A DNA stretch of 64,000 nucleotides from NCBI RefSeq assembly GCF_001571085.1, contig NZ_BCTC01000029.1:1-64000 (forward strand), read 5' to 3'. This DNA is from Azohydromonas lata NBRC 102462. Its GTDB lineage: Bacteria > Pseudomonadota > Gammaproteobacteria > Burkholderiales > Burkholderiaceae_C. The notes beneath the pieces were generated by a model. That model saw only the letters and a program-made list of their open reading frames with translations, made no database searches and was not told the DNA's origin. A program made the translations under genes and the position numbers. Within the stretch, counting starts at the first letter, position 1, and every line of letters starts with the position of its first letter. This document shows, piece after piece, positions 29,726 to 38,622 of this stretch.

Positions 29726-30558
29726 GCGCGGCGCTTTCCCCGCGGGTGCCGCGGCGCGATCCGGCCTGGATCAAGCGTGTCTCCTGGACCGCCACGGCGC
29801 TGGTGCTGTTGTGGCCGCTGCTGGTGCTCACCGAATTCCGGCCGGCGCAGTTGTGGTCGCCGGAGAGCCGCGCGCCCATCCTCAATTTCCTCGGCAGCTT
29901 CGTCCCGCCGGCGCACTCGGCCGAGTTCCTGGAGATGGTGGCGCGCGAGACCTGGCGCACCGTGGCCATGGCGACGGCCGGCATCGTGCTGGGCCTGGTG
30001 ATCGCCATTCCGGGCGCGCTGCTGGCGACGGAGGCGCTGTCCGTCTCGCTGCTGTCCGGGCGCATGGCGCCGCTGCCACGCGTGGTGCGCCAGGGCGTGC
30101 GCTGGATGTTGATCGTGCTGCGCAGCGTGCCGGAGCTGGTGTGGGCGCTGGTGTTCGTCCGCGTCGCGGGGCTGGGGGCCACGCCGGGCGTGCTGGCCAT
30201 CGCGCTGACCTACGGCGGCATGCTGGGCAAGGTCTACGCCGAGATCCTGGACAGCGGCGAGGCGCCGCCGGCCCAAGCGCTGCTGCGCAACGGCGCGGGA
30301 CGCCTGCAGGCCTTCACCTACGCCCTGCTGCCGCAGAACGCGGCGGAGCTGGCCTCCTACACGGTCTACCGCTGGGAATGCGCCATCCGCAGCTCGGTGG
30401 TGCTGGGCTTCGTGGGCGCGGGCGGGCTGGGGCAACAGATGGACAGCTCCATGAAGATGTTCAACGGCGGCGAGGTCGCCACCATGCTGCTGGTGTTCGT
30501 GGCGCTGGTGGCGCTGGCCGACCGCACCAGCGCCGCGCTGCGGCGGCAATTGGGCTGA
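29722..30558 (+). CDS. ABC transporter permease (PhnE-like), first subunit
   Basis: Inner-membrane permease of 278 residues with about six hydrophobic helices. The cytoplasmic loop that contacts the ATPase is visible as the PhnE-type pattern ending ECAIRSSVVLGFVGAGGLGQ. The ATG at 29722 overlaps the ATPase stop by 4 bases; the longer open frame upstream is an antisense-like shadow of the ATPase frame. It is paired with a second, related permease 14 bases downstream, so the channel is probably a heterodimer. Confidence 0.87.
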   Translation: MSAALSPRVPRRDPAWIKRVSWTATALVLLWPLLVLTEFRPAQLWSPESRAPILNFLGSFVPPAHSAEFLEMVARETWRTVAMATAGIVLGLVIAIPGALLATEALSVSLLSGRMAPLPRVVRQGVRWMLIVLRSVPELVWALVFVRVAGLGATPGVLAIALTYGGMLGKVYAEILDSGEAPPAQALLRNGAGRLQAFTYALLPQNAAELASYTVYRWECAIRSSVVLGFVGAGGLGQQMDSSMKMFNGGEVATMLLVFVALVALADRTSAALRRQLG

Positions 30559-30572
30559 CGGAGGGCCGCGCG

Positions 30573-31406
30573 ATGCAACGACGCCACGGCACCACCGCCG
30601 CCAACCCGCCCTGGCGGCTGCCGCCGCCGCTCTTCAGCGCACGCTGCAAGGCCTGCTGGTACACCGCAGCGGCGCTGGCACTGGTGGTGGGCAGCTTCTG
30701 GTCGCTGGACCTGCAGTGGGGCGCCTTTGTGTCCATGGACGCGCTGCGCGCCATGGGCCGCTTCGTGGCCGAGTTCTACCCGCCGGACTTCTCGCCGCCC
30801 TTCGTGGCGAAGGTGGCGTGGTCGGCCGTCGAGACGCTGGCCATGTCGGCGCTGGGCACGCTGCTGGCGGCGGTGGCCGGCCTGGCCCTGGCCCTGCCCG
30901 CGAGCCGGCGCCACGAAGGGGACGCCGCGAGGTTCCGGTCTGTAGCCCGTATGTTGCTGAACGCCTTGCGGGCGGTGCCTGAGCTGGTGTGGGCGGCGCT
31001 GCTGCTGATCGCGGCGGGGCTTGGGCCGTTCGCGGGGACGCTGGCGCTGGCGCTGCACACCTCCGGCGTGCTTGGGCGGCTGTTTGCCGAGGCGATGGAG
31101 AACGCGCCGCGCGATGCGGCGACGGCCTTGCGCACGCAGGGCGTCACGGGCTGGCGGGTGCTGGCCTACGCGACGCTGCCGCAGGTGCTGCCGCAGCTGC
31201 TGTCCTACACGCTGTACCGGTGGGAGAACAACATCCGCGCCGCCGCCGTGCTGGGCGTGGTCGGCGCGGGCGGCCTGGGGCAGTTGCTCGCCTTCCACAT
31301 GGGGCTGTTCCACATGGGCAAGACGGCCACCGTCCTCATTGCGATGCTGCTGCTGGTCGCCTTCGTGGACGGGCTGAGCTTTGCGATGCGGCGGTGGATG
31401 AAGTGA
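30573..31406 (+). CDS. ABC transporter permease (PhnE-like), second subunit
   Basis: Second permease of the importer, 277 residues, about six transmembrane helices, ending the EAA-type region with ENNIRAAAVLGVVGAGGLGQ. A good Shine-Dalgarno (GGAGGG) sits 6 bases upstream of the ATG. It resembles the first permease in its core, suggesting an old duplication. Its stop codon is one base away from the stop of the convergent Bug-family gene, with no room for a terminator between them. Confidence 0.87.
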   Translation: MQRRHGTTAANPPWRLPPPLFSARCKACWYTAAALALVVGSFWSLDLQWGAFVSMDALRAMGRFVAEFYPPDFSPPFVAKVAWSAVETLAMSALGTLLAAVAGLALALPASRRHEGDAARFRSVARMLLNALRAVPELVWAALLLIAAGLGPFAGTLALALHTSGVLGRLFAEAMENAPRDAATALRTQGVTGWRVLAYATLPQVLPQLLSYTLYRWENNIRAAAVLGVVGAGGLGQLLAFHMGLFHMGKTATVLIAMLLLVAFVDGLSFAMRRWMK

Positions 31407-31407
31407 T

Positions 31408-32394
31408 TTACTCCGCCTGAATCCCTGCCGCCTGCACCGCCTTGGCCCACTTGACGGTTTCCTTGGCGGCGAAGAGGCCCAGCTCGGCCGGGGTGCTGGG
31501 CGTGAGCTTGAAGCCGGAAGGCGCGACCTTGGCCTGCACCGCCGGGTCGGCCAGCGCGGCGCGCACCCATTGGTTCATCTTCTCCACCGCGGCCGGCGGC
31601 GTGGCCGCGGGCGCGTACATGGCGAACCAGGCCGTCATCTCGAAGCCGGGCACCACCACCGCCAGCGGCGGCACGCCGGGCAGCATGGGGTGCTCGCCGG
31701 CCGAGGTCACGGCCAGCGCGCGCAGCTTGCCGGCCTTGACCTGGGGCACGCCGGACGAGAGGTCGGCAAAGACGAGCTGCGTCTGGCCTCCCATGGTGTC
31801 CGTCATGGCCGGCTGCACGCCCTTGTAGGGCACGTGCGTCATGCGCAGGGCGTTGGCCGTCACCAGCGCATGGCCGGGGATGAGGCTGCCGCTGGAGCCC
31901 GAGCCCCAGGCCAGCTTGTCGGGGTTGGCCTTGGCATAGGCGACGAACTTCTGCGCCGTGTCCGCGGGCACGGACGGGTTGACCAGCATCACGAAGGGAA
32001 TCTCGCCCAGGCGGGTGACGGGCGCGAAGTCCTTGATCGGGTCGTAGGGCAGCTTGCGGTACAGCGACGCGTTGGCGGCGTGCGTGGTGCTGGTGGCAAT
32101 CAGGAAGCTGTGGCCGTCGGCCGGGGCCTTGGCGGCGGCGGCCGTGCCTATCGTGCCGTTGGCGCCGGGCTTGTTGTCGATGATCACGCTCTGCCCCGCC
32201 GCGCGGCCCACGTGCTCGGCCACCACGCGGGCGAGCTGGTCCGTGGCGCTGCCGGCCGGGAACGGAACGATGAAGGTGATGGGGTGGTCCGGGTATTTCC
32301 TGGCCTGCGCGGCGGCGGGGCCGGCGGCGGCCATGGTGGCGGCGGCAGCGACGGCCAGCGCCAGGGCCTGGCGGCGGGTGGTAAGAGCGTTCAT
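31408..32394 (-). CDS. Bug-family (TctC-type) tripartite tricarboxylate transporter binding protein
   Basis: Periplasmic binding protein of the large Bug family abundant in Burkholderiales, 328 residues. A signal peptide covers about the first 30 residues; the mature part begins YPDHPITFIVPFPAGSATDQLAR and contains NKPGANGTIG, both typical. Ligands are usually carboxylates but are unknown here. No TctA/TctB membrane subunits are nearby, so this is an orphan receptor as often seen in these bacteria. The ATG is at 32392-32394. It ends back to back with the selenium importer operon. Confidence 0.9.
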   Translation of the reverse strand: MNALTTRRQALALAVAAAATMAAAGPAAAQARKYPDHPITFIVPFPAGSATDQLARVVAEHVGRAAGQSVIIDNKPGANGTIGTAAAAKAPADGHSFLIATSTTHAANASLYRKLPYDPIKDFAPVTRLGEIPFVMLVNPSVPADTAQKFVAYAKANPDKLAWGSGSSGSLIPGHALVTANALRMTHVPYKGVQPAMTDTMGGQTQLVFADLSSGVPQVKAGKLRALAVTSAGEHPMLPGVPPLAVVVPGFEMTAWFAMYAPAATPPAAVEKMNQWVRAALADPAVQAKVAPSGFKLTPSTPAELGLFAAKETVKWAKAVQAAGIQAE

Positions 32395-32474
32395 GCGTCC
32401 TGAAGGGTGAAGTTGCCGGCGCAACGGCGGCGTGTGGCGCGCCGCGGCACGGGGCGCGAATGGTCCGGCCAATG

Positions 32475-32500
32475 AAAAAACCCCGGCCAGGCCGGGGTTT
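32475..32500 (-). terminator. Rho-independent terminator after gltA
   Basis: A 7-bp stem (CCCCGGC at 32481-32487 with GCCGGGG at 32491-32497) and 3-base loop, followed on the minus strand by TTTTTT (complement of 32475-32480). It closes the sdh-gltA transcript 47 bases after the gltA stop. Confidence 0.92.
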
Positions 32501-32546
32501 GCTGCGTGCGCACCGGCCAGGGGCCGGGGCATGTGCGCGAGGCTGA

Positions 32547-33857
32547 TCAGCGGGCGCTCAGCGGGGGCACGTCGCGGCGCTCGGCGCCGACGAAGAGCTG
32601 GCGCGGACGGCCGATCTTGTACTCGGGGTCGGCGATCATCTCGTTGAGCTGGGCGATCCAGCCGACCGTGCGGGCCAGGGCGAAGATCGCGGTGAACAGG
32701 CTCACGGGGATGCCGATGGCGCGCTGCACGATGCCCGAGTAGAAGTCCACGTTCGGGTACAGCTTGCGGGAGACGAAGTACTCGTCTTCCAGGGCGATCT
32801 TTTCCAGGGCCATGGCCAGCTTGAACAGCGGGTCGTTTTCCAGGCCCAGGGCGCTCAGCACCTCGTGGCAGGTTTCGCGCATCAGCTTGGCGCGCGGGTC
32901 GTAGTTCTTGTAGACGCGGTGACCGAAGCCCATCAGCTTGACGCTGGAGGTCTTGTCCTTCACCTGCTTGATGAAGTCGCCGATCTTCTCGACGCCGCCC
33001 ATTTGCTGGATCTCTTCCAGCATGTTCAGGCAGGCCTCGTTGGCGCCGCCGTGGGCCGGGCCCCACAGGCAGGCCACGCCCGCGGCGATGGCGGCGAACG
33101 GGTTGGTGCCCGACGAGCCGCACAGGCGCACGGTGGAGGTGGAGGCGTTTTGCTCGTGGTCGGCGTGCAGGATGAAGATGCGGTCCATGGCGCGCACCAG
33201 CACGTCATTGGGCACGTACTCCTCGCACGGCGTGGCGAACATCATCCGCATGAAGTTGCCCGCGTAGGACAGGTCGTTCTTCGGATAGATGTAGGGCTGG
33301 CCGATCGAATACTTGTAGGCCATGGCCACCAGCGTGGGCATCTTGGCGATCAGGCGGATCGCCGCGATCTCGCGGTGCTTGGGGTTATTGATGTCGGTGC
33401 TGTCGTGATAGAAGGCCGACAGACCGCCCACCAGGCCCGTCATCACGGCCATCGGGTGCGCATCGCGACGGAAGCCACGCAGGAAGAACTGCATCTGCTC
33501 GTTGACCATCGTGTGGTTGTTCACGAGCTTGTGGAAGTCGCGCTGTTGCTGCTCGTTGGGCAGCTCCCCGTACAGCAGCAGGTAGCAGGTGTCGAGGAAG
33601 TCGCAGCCGGTGGCGAGTTGCTCGATGGGGTAGCCGCGGTACAGCAGCTCGCCCTTGTCGCCGTCGATGTAGGTGATCGCGGACTGGCAGGAGGCGGTGG
33701 ACAGGAAGCCGGGGTCGTAGGTGAACTTGCCGGTCTGCCCGTAGAGCTTGCGGATGTCGATCACATCCGGGCCAATGCTGCCCTTGTAGATGGGCAGGTC
33801 CATGGAGGGGCTGCCGTCCGAGAACGACAGGGTGGCTTTCACGTCGGAGGCATTCAT
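32547..33857 (-). CDS. gltA: Citrate synthase
   Basis: Condenses oxaloacetate with acetyl-CoA at the head of the TCA cycle. The 436-residue form matches the hexameric type II enzyme of Gram-negative bacteria. Catalytic histidines lie in WGPAHGGAN and GFGHRVYK, and the active-site aspartate region is [10 protein letters not shown]. The ATG at 33855-33857 ([12 protein letters not shown]) is preferred over an in-frame GTG 18 bases upstream. It is the last gene of the sdhC-D-A-B-E-gltA series, 19 bases after sdhE, and is followed by a clear terminator. Confidence 0.97.
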   Translation of the reverse strand: MNASDVKATLSFSDGSPSMDLPIYKGSIGPDVIDIRKLYGQTGKFTYDPGFLSTASCQSAITYIDGDKGELLYRGYPIEQLATGCDFLDTCYLLLYGELPNEQQQRDFHKLVNNHTMVNEQMQFFLRGFRRDAHPMAVMTGLVGGLSAFYHDSTDINNPKHREIAAIRLIAKMPTLVAMAYKYSIGQPYIYPKNDLSYAGNFMRMMFATPCEEYVPNDVLVRAMDRIFILHADHEQNASTSTVRLCGSSGTNPFAAIAAGVACLWGPAHGGANEACLNMLEEIQQMGGVEKIGDFIKQVKDKTSSVKLMGFGHRVYKNYDPRAKLMRETCHEVLSALGLENDPLFKLAMALEKIALEDEYFVSRKLYPNVDFYSGIVQRAIGIPVSLFTAIFALARTVGWIAQLNEMIADPEYKIGRPRQLFVGAERRDVPPLSAR

Positions 33858-33876
33858 CGGGGAGTTCCCTTTCACG

Positions 33877-34155
33877 TCAATTCGTTTGCATTGGCGGCGT
33901 GCGCAGCTGCTCCAGCAGCGTACGCACGTCCTCGCGGTCCAGATCGCCTTGCGGCTCCTTGCGGCGCAGCAGCAGGTCCAGCAGGTCGTTGTCCGAAAGC
34001 TCCATGAGCGCGGACAGCGCTTCGCCCTGCGCCACCGTCATCGTGGCCTCATGGCGCTGGAAGAAGCGCTCGATCAGAAGGTCGTTTTCCAGCAGCCCGC
34101 GGCGGCACCGCCATTTGAGCTTGCTCAAGGCGCGCTCGTCGAGAAGATTGTCCAT
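33877..34155 (-). CDS. sdhE: Succinate dehydrogenase flavinylation factor SdhE
   Basis: Small cytoplasmic assembly factor that promotes covalent FAD attachment to SdhA. The 92 residues contain the family's RGLLEND motif (RGxxE) near residue 19 and the acidic [13 protein letters not shown] stretch. Its place between sdhB (37 bases) and gltA (19 bases) is the usual one in betaproteobacteria and supports the call. Confidence 0.94.
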   Translation of the reverse strand: MDNLLDERALSKLKWRCRRGLLENDLLIERFFQRHEATMTVAQGEALSALMELSDNDLLDLLLRRKEPQGDLDREDVRTLLEQLRTPPMQTN

Positions 34156-34192
34156 GGCAGGCTTTCGGAGGGCTGACCGGGGGTGAAAACGG

Positions 34193-34897
34193 TCACACCG
34201 CGCGGCGGACCATCAGTTCCTTGATCTTGCTGATCGCGCCAGCAGGATTGAGGCCCTTGGGACACACGTCCACGCAGTTCATGATCGTGTGGCAGCGGAA
34301 GAGCCGGTACGGGTCTTCCAGGTTGTCCAGGCGCTCGGCGGTGCCCTGGTCGCGGCTGTCGGCGATGAAGCGGTAGGCCTGCAGCAGGCCGGCCGGGCCG
34401 ACGAACTTGTCCGGGTTCCACCAGAAGCTCGGGCAGCTGGTGGAGCAGCTCGCGCACAGGATGCACTCGTACAGGCCGTTGAGCTCCTCGCGCTCCTCGG
34501 GCGACTGCAGCCGCTCCTTGTCGGGCGGCGTGTTGTCGTTGACGAGGTAGGGCTTGATCGAGTGGTACTGCTTGAAGAACTGCGTCATGTCCACGATCAG
34601 GTCGCGGACCACCGGCAGGCCCGGCAGCGGCTTGAGCACCACGACCGCCGGCAGCGAGCGCATGTTGGTCAGGCAGGCCAGGCCGTTCTTGCCGTTGATG
34701 TTCATCGCGTCCGAACCGCACACGCCTTCACGGCAGGAGCGGCGGAAGCTCAGCGAAGGATCGACCTGCTTGAGCTTGATGAGGGCGTCCAGCAGCATGC
34801 GCTCGGAGCCGTCGAGCTCGACCTCGAGGGTCTGCATGTAGGGCCGGGCATCCTTGTCCGGGTCGTAGCGGTAGATCTGGAAAGTGCGCTTTGCCAT
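34193..34897 (-). CDS. sdhB: Succinate dehydrogenase iron-sulfur subunit
   Basis: Electron-transfer subunit of complex II. The 234 residues carry three cysteine groups: SCREGVCGSD with a later LAC for the [2Fe-2S] cluster, CILCASCSTSCP for the [4Fe-4S] and part of the [3Fe-4S] cluster, and CHTIMNCVDVCPKG. The gene starts 12 bases after sdhA and precedes sdhE. Confidence 0.97.
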   Translation of the reverse strand: MAKRTFQIYRYDPDKDARPYMQTLEVELDGSERMLLDALIKLKQVDPSLSFRRSCREGVCGSDAMNINGKNGLACLTNMRSLPAVVVLKPLPGLPVVRDLIVDMTQFFKQYHSIKPYLVNDNTPPDKERLQSPEEREELNGLYECILCASCSTSCPSFWWNPDKFVGPAGLLQAYRFIADSRDQGTAERLDNLEDPYRLFRCHTIMNCVDVCPKGLNPAGAISKIKELMVRRAV

Positions 34898-34909
34898 GGC
34901 TGTGATCTC

Positions 34910-36703
34910 TTAGAACGAACGGACCTTGGGCGGAATGGATTCCGTCGTCAGCGGCTTCAAGTTGACGGGCTTGTAGGCCAGGCGGCGGCCTTCGCTGTAG
35001 TACAGCGTGTGCTTGAGCCAATCCTTGTCGTTGCGGCCGTTCGGGAACTCGGGGCTGTCGGCGTAGTCGTCGACGGTGTGGGCGCCACGGCTCTCGGTGC
35101 GGGCGGCGGCGGAGGTCATCGTGGCCTGGGCGGCCTCGATGAGGTTCTCCACTTCCAGCGCCTCGATGCGGGCGGTGTTGAACACCTTGCTCTTGTCCTT
35201 GAGCGTGATGCTGCCCACGCGCTTGGCGACCTCGTTGATGGCCTTGACGCCCTCGTCCATGCTCTTTTGCGTGCGGAACACGCCCGCGTGCTGCTGCATG
35301 GTCTTGCGGATGTCGCCCGCCACGTCCTGCGCGTACTCGCCGGAGGTGCTGGACTCCAGGCGCGCCAGGCGCGCCAGGGTGCGGTCGGCGGCGTCGGCGG
35401 GCAGCGCCTTGTGCGACTTGGCCTTGAGCGCGGTGTCCACGATGTGGTTGCCCGCGGCGCGGCCGAACACCAGCAGGTCCAGCAGCGAGTTGGTGCCCAG
35501 GCGGTTGGCGCCGTGCACGCTCACGCAGGCGCACTCACCCACGGCGTAGAGGCCGTTGATGATCTTGTTGTGCACGTCGCCGGAAGGCACCACGACCTGG
35601 CCGTGGATGTTGGTCGGGATGCCGCCCATCTGGTAGTGGATGGTGGGCACGACCGGGATCGGCTCCTTGGTGATGTCGACGTTGGCGAAGTTGTGGCCGA
35701 TCTCGAACACCGAGGGCAGGCGCTTGAGGATGGTCTCGGCGCCCAGGTGGGTCATGTCCAGGACCACGTAGTCCTTGTTGGGACCGCAACCACGGCCTTC
35801 CTTGATCTCCTGGTCCATGCAGCGCGAGACGAAGTCGCGCGGGGCCAGGTCCTTCAGGGTCGGGGCATAGCGCTCCATGAAGCGCTCGCCGTTGGCGTTG
35901 CGCAGGATGGCGCCTTCGCCGCGGCAGCCTTCGGTCAGCAGCACGCCCGCGCCGGCCACGCCGGTGGGGTGGAACTGCCAGAACTCCATGTCCTGCAGCG
36001 GGATGCCGGCGCGCGCGGCCATGCCCAGGCCGTCACCGGTGTTGATGAAGGCGTTGGTGGAGGCCGCGAAGATGCGGCCGGCGCCGCCGGTGGCCAGCAG
36101 CACGGTCTTGCCTTCGAGGATGTGCACCTCGCCGGTTTCCATCTCCAGCGCGGTCACGCCGACCACGTCGCCCTCGGCGTCGCGGATGAGGTCCAGCGCC
36201 ATCCACTCCACGAAGAACTGCGTGCGGGCCTTGACGTTTTGCTGGTACAGCGTGTGCAGCATGGCGTGGCCGGTACGGTCGGCCGCGGCGCAGGCGCGCT
36301 GCACGGGCTTCTCGCCGTAGTTGGCCGTGTGGCCGCCGAAGGGGCGCTGGTAGATGGTGCCGTCCGGGTTGCGGTCGAAGGGCATGCCGAAGTGTTCGAG
36401 CTCGTACACGACCTTCGGGGCTTCGCGGCACATGAACTCGATGGCGTCCTGGTCGCCGAGCCAGTCGGAACCCTTGACGGTATCGAAGAAGTGGTAGTGC
36501 CAGTTGTCCTCGCTCATGTTGCCCAGCGAGGCGCCGATGCCGCCCTGCGCGGCCACCGTGTGCGAACGCGTGGGGAACACCTTGGTGAGCACGGCCACGT
36601 TCAGGCCCGCGCGGGCCAGTTGCAGCGAGGCGCGCATGCCGGACCCGCCGGCACCGACGATGACGACGTCGAACTTGCGCTTAGAGATCGATCCCAATGC
36701 CAC
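34910..36703 (-). CDS. sdhA: Succinate dehydrogenase flavoprotein subunit
   Basis: Catalytic flavoprotein of complex II that oxidises succinate to fumarate. The 597 residues start at GTG (36701-36703), well supported by AAGGAG six bases upstream. The FAD-binding VIVGAGGSGMRASL is near residue 14 and the covalently flavinylated histidine lies in RSHTVAAQGGIGASLGN. The active-site HPTGVAGAG and RLGTNSLLDLLVFGR stretches are present. It follows sdhD by 21 bases and precedes sdhB. Confidence 0.97.
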   Translation of the reverse strand: MALGSISKRKFDVVIVGAGGSGMRASLQLARAGLNVAVLTKVFPTRSHTVAAQGGIGASLGNMSEDNWHYHFFDTVKGSDWLGDQDAIEFMCREAPKVVYELEHFGMPFDRNPDGTIYQRPFGGHTANYGEKPVQRACAAADRTGHAMLHTLYQQNVKARTQFFVEWMALDLIRDAEGDVVGVTALEMETGEVHILEGKTVLLATGGAGRIFAASTNAFINTGDGLGMAARAGIPLQDMEFWQFHPTGVAGAGVLLTEGCRGEGAILRNANGERFMERYAPTLKDLAPRDFVSRCMDQEIKEGRGCGPNKDYVVLDMTHLGAETILKRLPSVFEIGHNFANVDITKEPIPVVPTIHYQMGGIPTNIHGQVVVPSGDVHNKIINGLYAVGECACVSVHGANRLGTNSLLDLLVFGRAAGNHIVDTALKAKSHKALPADAADRTLARLARLESSTSGEYAQDVAGDIRKTMQQHAGVFRTQKSMDEGVKAINEVAKRVGSITLKDKSKVFNTARIEALEVENLIEAAQATMTSAAARTESRGAHTVDDYADSPEFPNGRNDKDWLKHTLYYSEGRRLAYKPVNLKPLTTESIPPKVRSF

Positions 36704-36724
36704 GTGAAACTCCTTGAATTCTTA

Positions 36725-37087
36725 TCAGAGGCGCCACAGCACCTGGACCGCCCAACCCGCGCAGCCCACCAGCCACGCGATCGTGAAAACCTGCAGCGCC
36801 AGCCGCGTACCGACGGGCTTGACGTAATCCATCCAGATGTCGCGCACGCCCACCCAGGCGTGCCAGGCCAGCGACACGATGACGACGAAGGTCAGCACCT
36901 TCATCCACTGCGACGAGAAGATGCCGGCCCAACGGTCGTAGTTGAGCTCGCCGGGCATCAGCACCTGGGCCAGCAGCACGATGGTGAAAAGAGCCATCAG
37001 CGCAGCCGTCACGCGCTGGCTGAGCCAGTCGCGCAGGCCGTAGTGGGCGCCCACCACGAGGCGCTTGGAGCCGTAGTTCGGATTCAT
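36725..37087 (-). CDS. sdhD: Succinate dehydrogenase membrane anchor subunit
   Basis: Small membrane anchor of complex II, 120 residues with three transmembrane helices and the heme/quinone-region pattern AWHAWVGVRDIWMDYVKP. The ATG at 37085-37087 (MNPNYGSKRLVVG) is preceded by GAGGGG; the upstream in-frame extension overlaps sdhC and is rejected. It lies 29 bases after sdhC. Confidence 0.94.
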   Translation of the reverse strand: MNPNYGSKRLVVGAHYGLRDWLSQRVTAALMALFTIVLLAQVLMPGELNYDRWAGIFSSQWMKVLTFVVIVSLAWHAWVGVRDIWMDYVKPVGTRLALQVFTIAWLVGCAGWAVQVLWRL

Positions 37088-37116
37088 GAGTTGTTTCCCC
37101 TCTTGCTGCGCAGTGA

Positions 37117-37545
37117 TCAGTACAGGCCGAAGAGCTTGGCGCCCAACAGCAGCGTCAGCAGGATGGCGATGGCCAGCACGGCTTGCGCGGAAGAGCGGCC
37201 AAAGGCCTTGGTGGTGTTGTGTGTCATGTCCATCCACAGATGGCGCACGCCCGCGCAGAAGTGATGCAGGTAGCCCCAGATCAGCGCCAGCGCCACGAGC
37301 TTGATGAACCAGCCGGGGAAGATGCCGATGCCCGCGGTGAAGGCACTGGTGAAGCGCTCATAGGAGATTTCCGAAGAGACGCTGGTGTCGAACATCCAGA
37401 CGATGAAGGGCAGCAGGAAGAAGATCATGGCGCCGCTGACGCGGTGCAGGATCGAAACAATGCCCGACGGCGGCAGACGGTACGAGACGATCTGCGAGAT
37501 GTGGATGTTTCGATAGACGGGTCTTTGTTTGATCGTGTCTGCCAT
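37117..37545 (-). CDS. sdhC: Succinate dehydrogenase cytochrome b556 subunit
   Basis: Membrane anchor with heme b of complex II, 142 residues and three transmembrane helices. The conserved SILHRVSGAMIFF motif contributes to the quinone site, and HHFCAGVRHLWMD holds the heme-ligand histidine region. It is the first sdh gene and starts 139 bases after the gntR stop on the same strand, so it could be read from a local promoter, from gntR, or both. Confidence 0.95.
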   Translation of the reverse strand: MADTIKQRPVYRNIHISQIVSYRLPPSGIVSILHRVSGAMIFFLLPFIVWMFDTSVSSEISYERFTSAFTAGIGIFPGWFIKLVALALIWGYLHHFCAGVRHLWMDMTHNTTKAFGRSSAQAVLAIAILLTLLLGAKLFGLY

Positions 37546-37684
37546 GGTCCTGCCTTATCTGAAAGATGGATCGCCGGGGTGCGGATAAACCCGCTGATTT
37601 TAGTGCACTGAAACAAGCCGACACGTCAGCCCTATTACGTACTGGCCGAGAAAGCAACGTGAAAGAAAGGGGCCTTAGCGCCGG

Positions 37685-38449
37685 TCAGCTCAGTTCGTTG
37701 CGGTAGTGATGCTGGGCGGTGTTGTAGAGGCCACGGCGCAGCTCCACGGGCTTGTCGCCATAGGTGCGCGAGAGGCGCTCCACGCTCAAAAGCGGCGTGC
37801 CTGCGGCCACTTCCAGCCACTGCGCCGTCGCCGCATCGGCGGCCACGGCCCGGATCTGCTCTTCGGCGCGGATCATGCGCACGCCGAACTCGCTTTCAAA
37901 CAGTTCGTACATCGGCCCGCGCCAGCCCGTGAGCTTTTCAACGGTCAGCCCCTTGAAGAGCGCGCCGGGCAGCCAGATGTCGTCGAGCACCACGGGCTTG
38001 CCCTGGGCCGAGAGCAGCCGGCGCACGAGCACGGCGGCCTCGCCGCTCTTGAGCTCCAGCGTGCGCGCGACGTCGGCCGGCGCGCGCAGGCGGCGGCAGT
38101 CGAGGACGCGGCGCTCCACCGGCGGGCTGGCGCCCTCTTCCGGCGTCAGGCGCAGGAAGCGGTACTGCACATGCTCCTCGGCATGCGTGGCCACGAAGGT
38201 GCCCTTGCCCTGCTTGCGCACGAGCAGCCCGTCGGCCGCGAGCTCGTCTATGGCCTTGCGCACCGTGCCCTGGCTGACCTTGAAGCGCGCGGCCAATTCC
38301 AGCTCGCTGGGAATGGATTCGCCCGGCTTCCACTCGCCGCCCTGCAGGCTGCGAACCAGCAAGGCCTTGATCTGCTGGTAGAGCGGGCTGAACGCCGGCG
38401 CCGCGCCGGCATCCGCGGGAGGTTCTATGGGCTGGGCGGCGCTTGACAT
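37685..38449 (-). CDS. GntR-family (HutC/UTRA) transcriptional regulator
   Basis: DNA-binding repressor-type protein of 254 residues. The winged helix at about residues 25-90 includes SELELAARFKVSQGTVRKAI; the UTRA effector domain follows. The ATG at 38447-38449 (MSSAAQPIEPP) is chosen over an upstream frame start. It diverges from mdh and is followed on its own strand by the sdh-gltA genes. A perfect palindrome TCTTATATAAGA lies 48 bases upstream and recurs in front of acnB, which makes this protein the best candidate for a TCA-cycle regulator. The effector is unknown; a cycle intermediate would fit. Confidence 0.92.
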   Translation of the reverse strand: MSSAAQPIEPPADAGAAPAFSPLYQQIKALLVRSLQGGEWKPGESIPSELELAARFKVSQGTVRKAIDELAADGLLVRKQGKGTFVATHAEEHVQYRFLRLTPEEGASPPVERRVLDCRRLRAPADVARTLELKSGEAAVLVRRLLSAQGKPVVLDDIWLPGALFKGLTVEKLTGWRGPMYELFESEFGVRMIRAEEQIRAVAADAATAQWLEVAAGTPLLSVERLSRTYGDKPVELRRGLYNTAQHHYRNELS

Positions 38450-38496
38450 AGGGCGCGATTGCAGCACAAGCCGCGCCCGCAGTCCATTCAAACGTA

Positions 38497-38513
38497 TCTT
38501 ATATAAGACATAA
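38497..38513. promoter_or_regulatory. Candidate GntR operator in the gntR/mdh divergent promoter
   Basis: TCTTATATAAGACATAA; the first 12 bases are a perfect palindrome. The same 17 bases occur upstream of acnB at 41687-41703. It lies 48 bases before gntR and 110 bases before mdh, so one site could control both directions. The TATAAG core could also be part of a -10 element. Confidence 0.7.
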
Positions 38514-38622
38514 GATCGATTTTGAATGTGCCACGCCCCCCGCGGATGGATACACTTGCGACCCGGCGCGTCCGCTGCAGCCGCGGGCGCTTTGATCCCC
38601 GTTTGTCATTTGGAGACGCTCC

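Noticed and set aside
34289-37264. A 991-codon open frame on the plus strand
   Set aside because: Antisense shadow of sdhB, sdhA and sdhD, all of which have intact motifs and ribosome sites on the minus strand.
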